DNA of 31,551 bases from Gammaproteobacteria bacterium (lineage in GTDB: Bacteria > Pseudomonadota > Gammaproteobacteria > Steroidobacterales > Steroidobacteraceae): NCBI GenBank assembly GCA_028293725.1, contig JAQGOE010000150.1, positions 1-31,551 of the forward strand, written 5' to 3'. Both the position numbers and the translations under genes were made by a program. Below are positions 31,433-31,551 of the stretch, in pieces. Numbering within the stretch: the stretch's first letter is position 1; every line of letters starts with the position of its first letter. The notes under the pieces are model-generated. The model searched no databases, was not told the DNA's origin, and was given only the letters and a program-made list of their open reading frames with translations.

Positions 31433-31551
31433 GACCCTCGTCGTCGGGAAGTGTTCTCGCGGACCATTCTACTGATGTTGTTGTGGTCGGCATAGAGCAA
31501 TAGGTCGTGTGTTTGTGCAGATATGCACAGCATGCGCTCTGTTGCCTATGT

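Noticed and set aside
30833..31495. 220-aa + strand frame opposite the coiled-coil protein
   Set aside because: The minus strand gives a helical, membrane-spanning repeat protein with an SD; the plus frame shows no coherent domain, and its internal repeats are the mirror of the hendecads.

Overview
This is a GC-rich window that is densely coded on both strands. It reads like the chromosome of a Gram-negative proteobacterium. The evidence is three TonB-dependent receptors, a FecI/FecR-type sigma/anti-sigma pair, Tat-exported periplasmic enzymes and a SCO copper chaperone. The style (receptors with an EVVVTAEKR-type TonB box, LacI control of glycoside genes, aromatic/lipid catabolism) resembles Steroidobacteraceae or sphingomonads. 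That placement is an impression, not a demonstrated assignment. I saw no tRNA, rRNA, CRISPR array, IS element or phage gene.

Region 1 (1-6029, + strand): a large secreted PQQ-type beta-propeller, open at the left edge, carries three chitobiase-type Ig-like modules and two L-type lectin modules that arose by internal duplication. A GC hairpin follows. Next come a periplasmic c-type-haem protein fused to a PHM-like copper monooxygenase and a SCO/SenC copper chaperone 4 bp downstream, which looks like a copper oxidation pair.

Region 2 (6051-10519, - strand): an ECF sigma factor, a FecR anti-sigma factor and a TonB receptor with an N-terminal STN domain form one tight operon, a classical cell-surface signalling unit.

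Region 3 (10908-30822): apparently one large catabolic locus. Genes in order are a TonB receptor, a Tat-exported GH106 alpha-L-rhamnosidase (-), a MarR regulator, a LacI regulator (-), a gluconate-dehydrogenase-subunit-3-like small subunit with a GMC flavoprotein (a glucoside-3-dehydrogenase-like pair), a Tat-exported TIM-barrel isomerase/epimerase (-) and a second, paralogous TonB receptor. A + strand run follows: Rieske oxygenase alpha and beta, an acyl-CoA ligase, a cysteine-less thiolase-like (Ltp2-type) protein, a DUF35/SDR fusion and an intact SDR. Palindromes of the form TGTAA-N4-TTACA sit in every major promoter region from 10.8 kb to 21.8 kb, including the divergent LacI/GMC promoter, and so probably define one LacI regulon.

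The inferred logic is as follows. A plant-type rhamnosylated or glucosylated compound crosses the outer membrane through the paired receptors. Rhamnose is removed by GH106, and the remaining sugar may be oxidised at C3 and cleaved by the periplasmic GMC complex and TIM-barrel enzyme. The aglycone would then be hydroxylated by the Rieske oxygenase, activated with CoA and shortened by a retro-aldol reaction. The substrate is unknown.

Region 4 (30854-31432, - strand) encodes a small membrane-anchored coiled-coil protein built from 11-residue repeats. It is unrelated in appearance to the catabolic locus.
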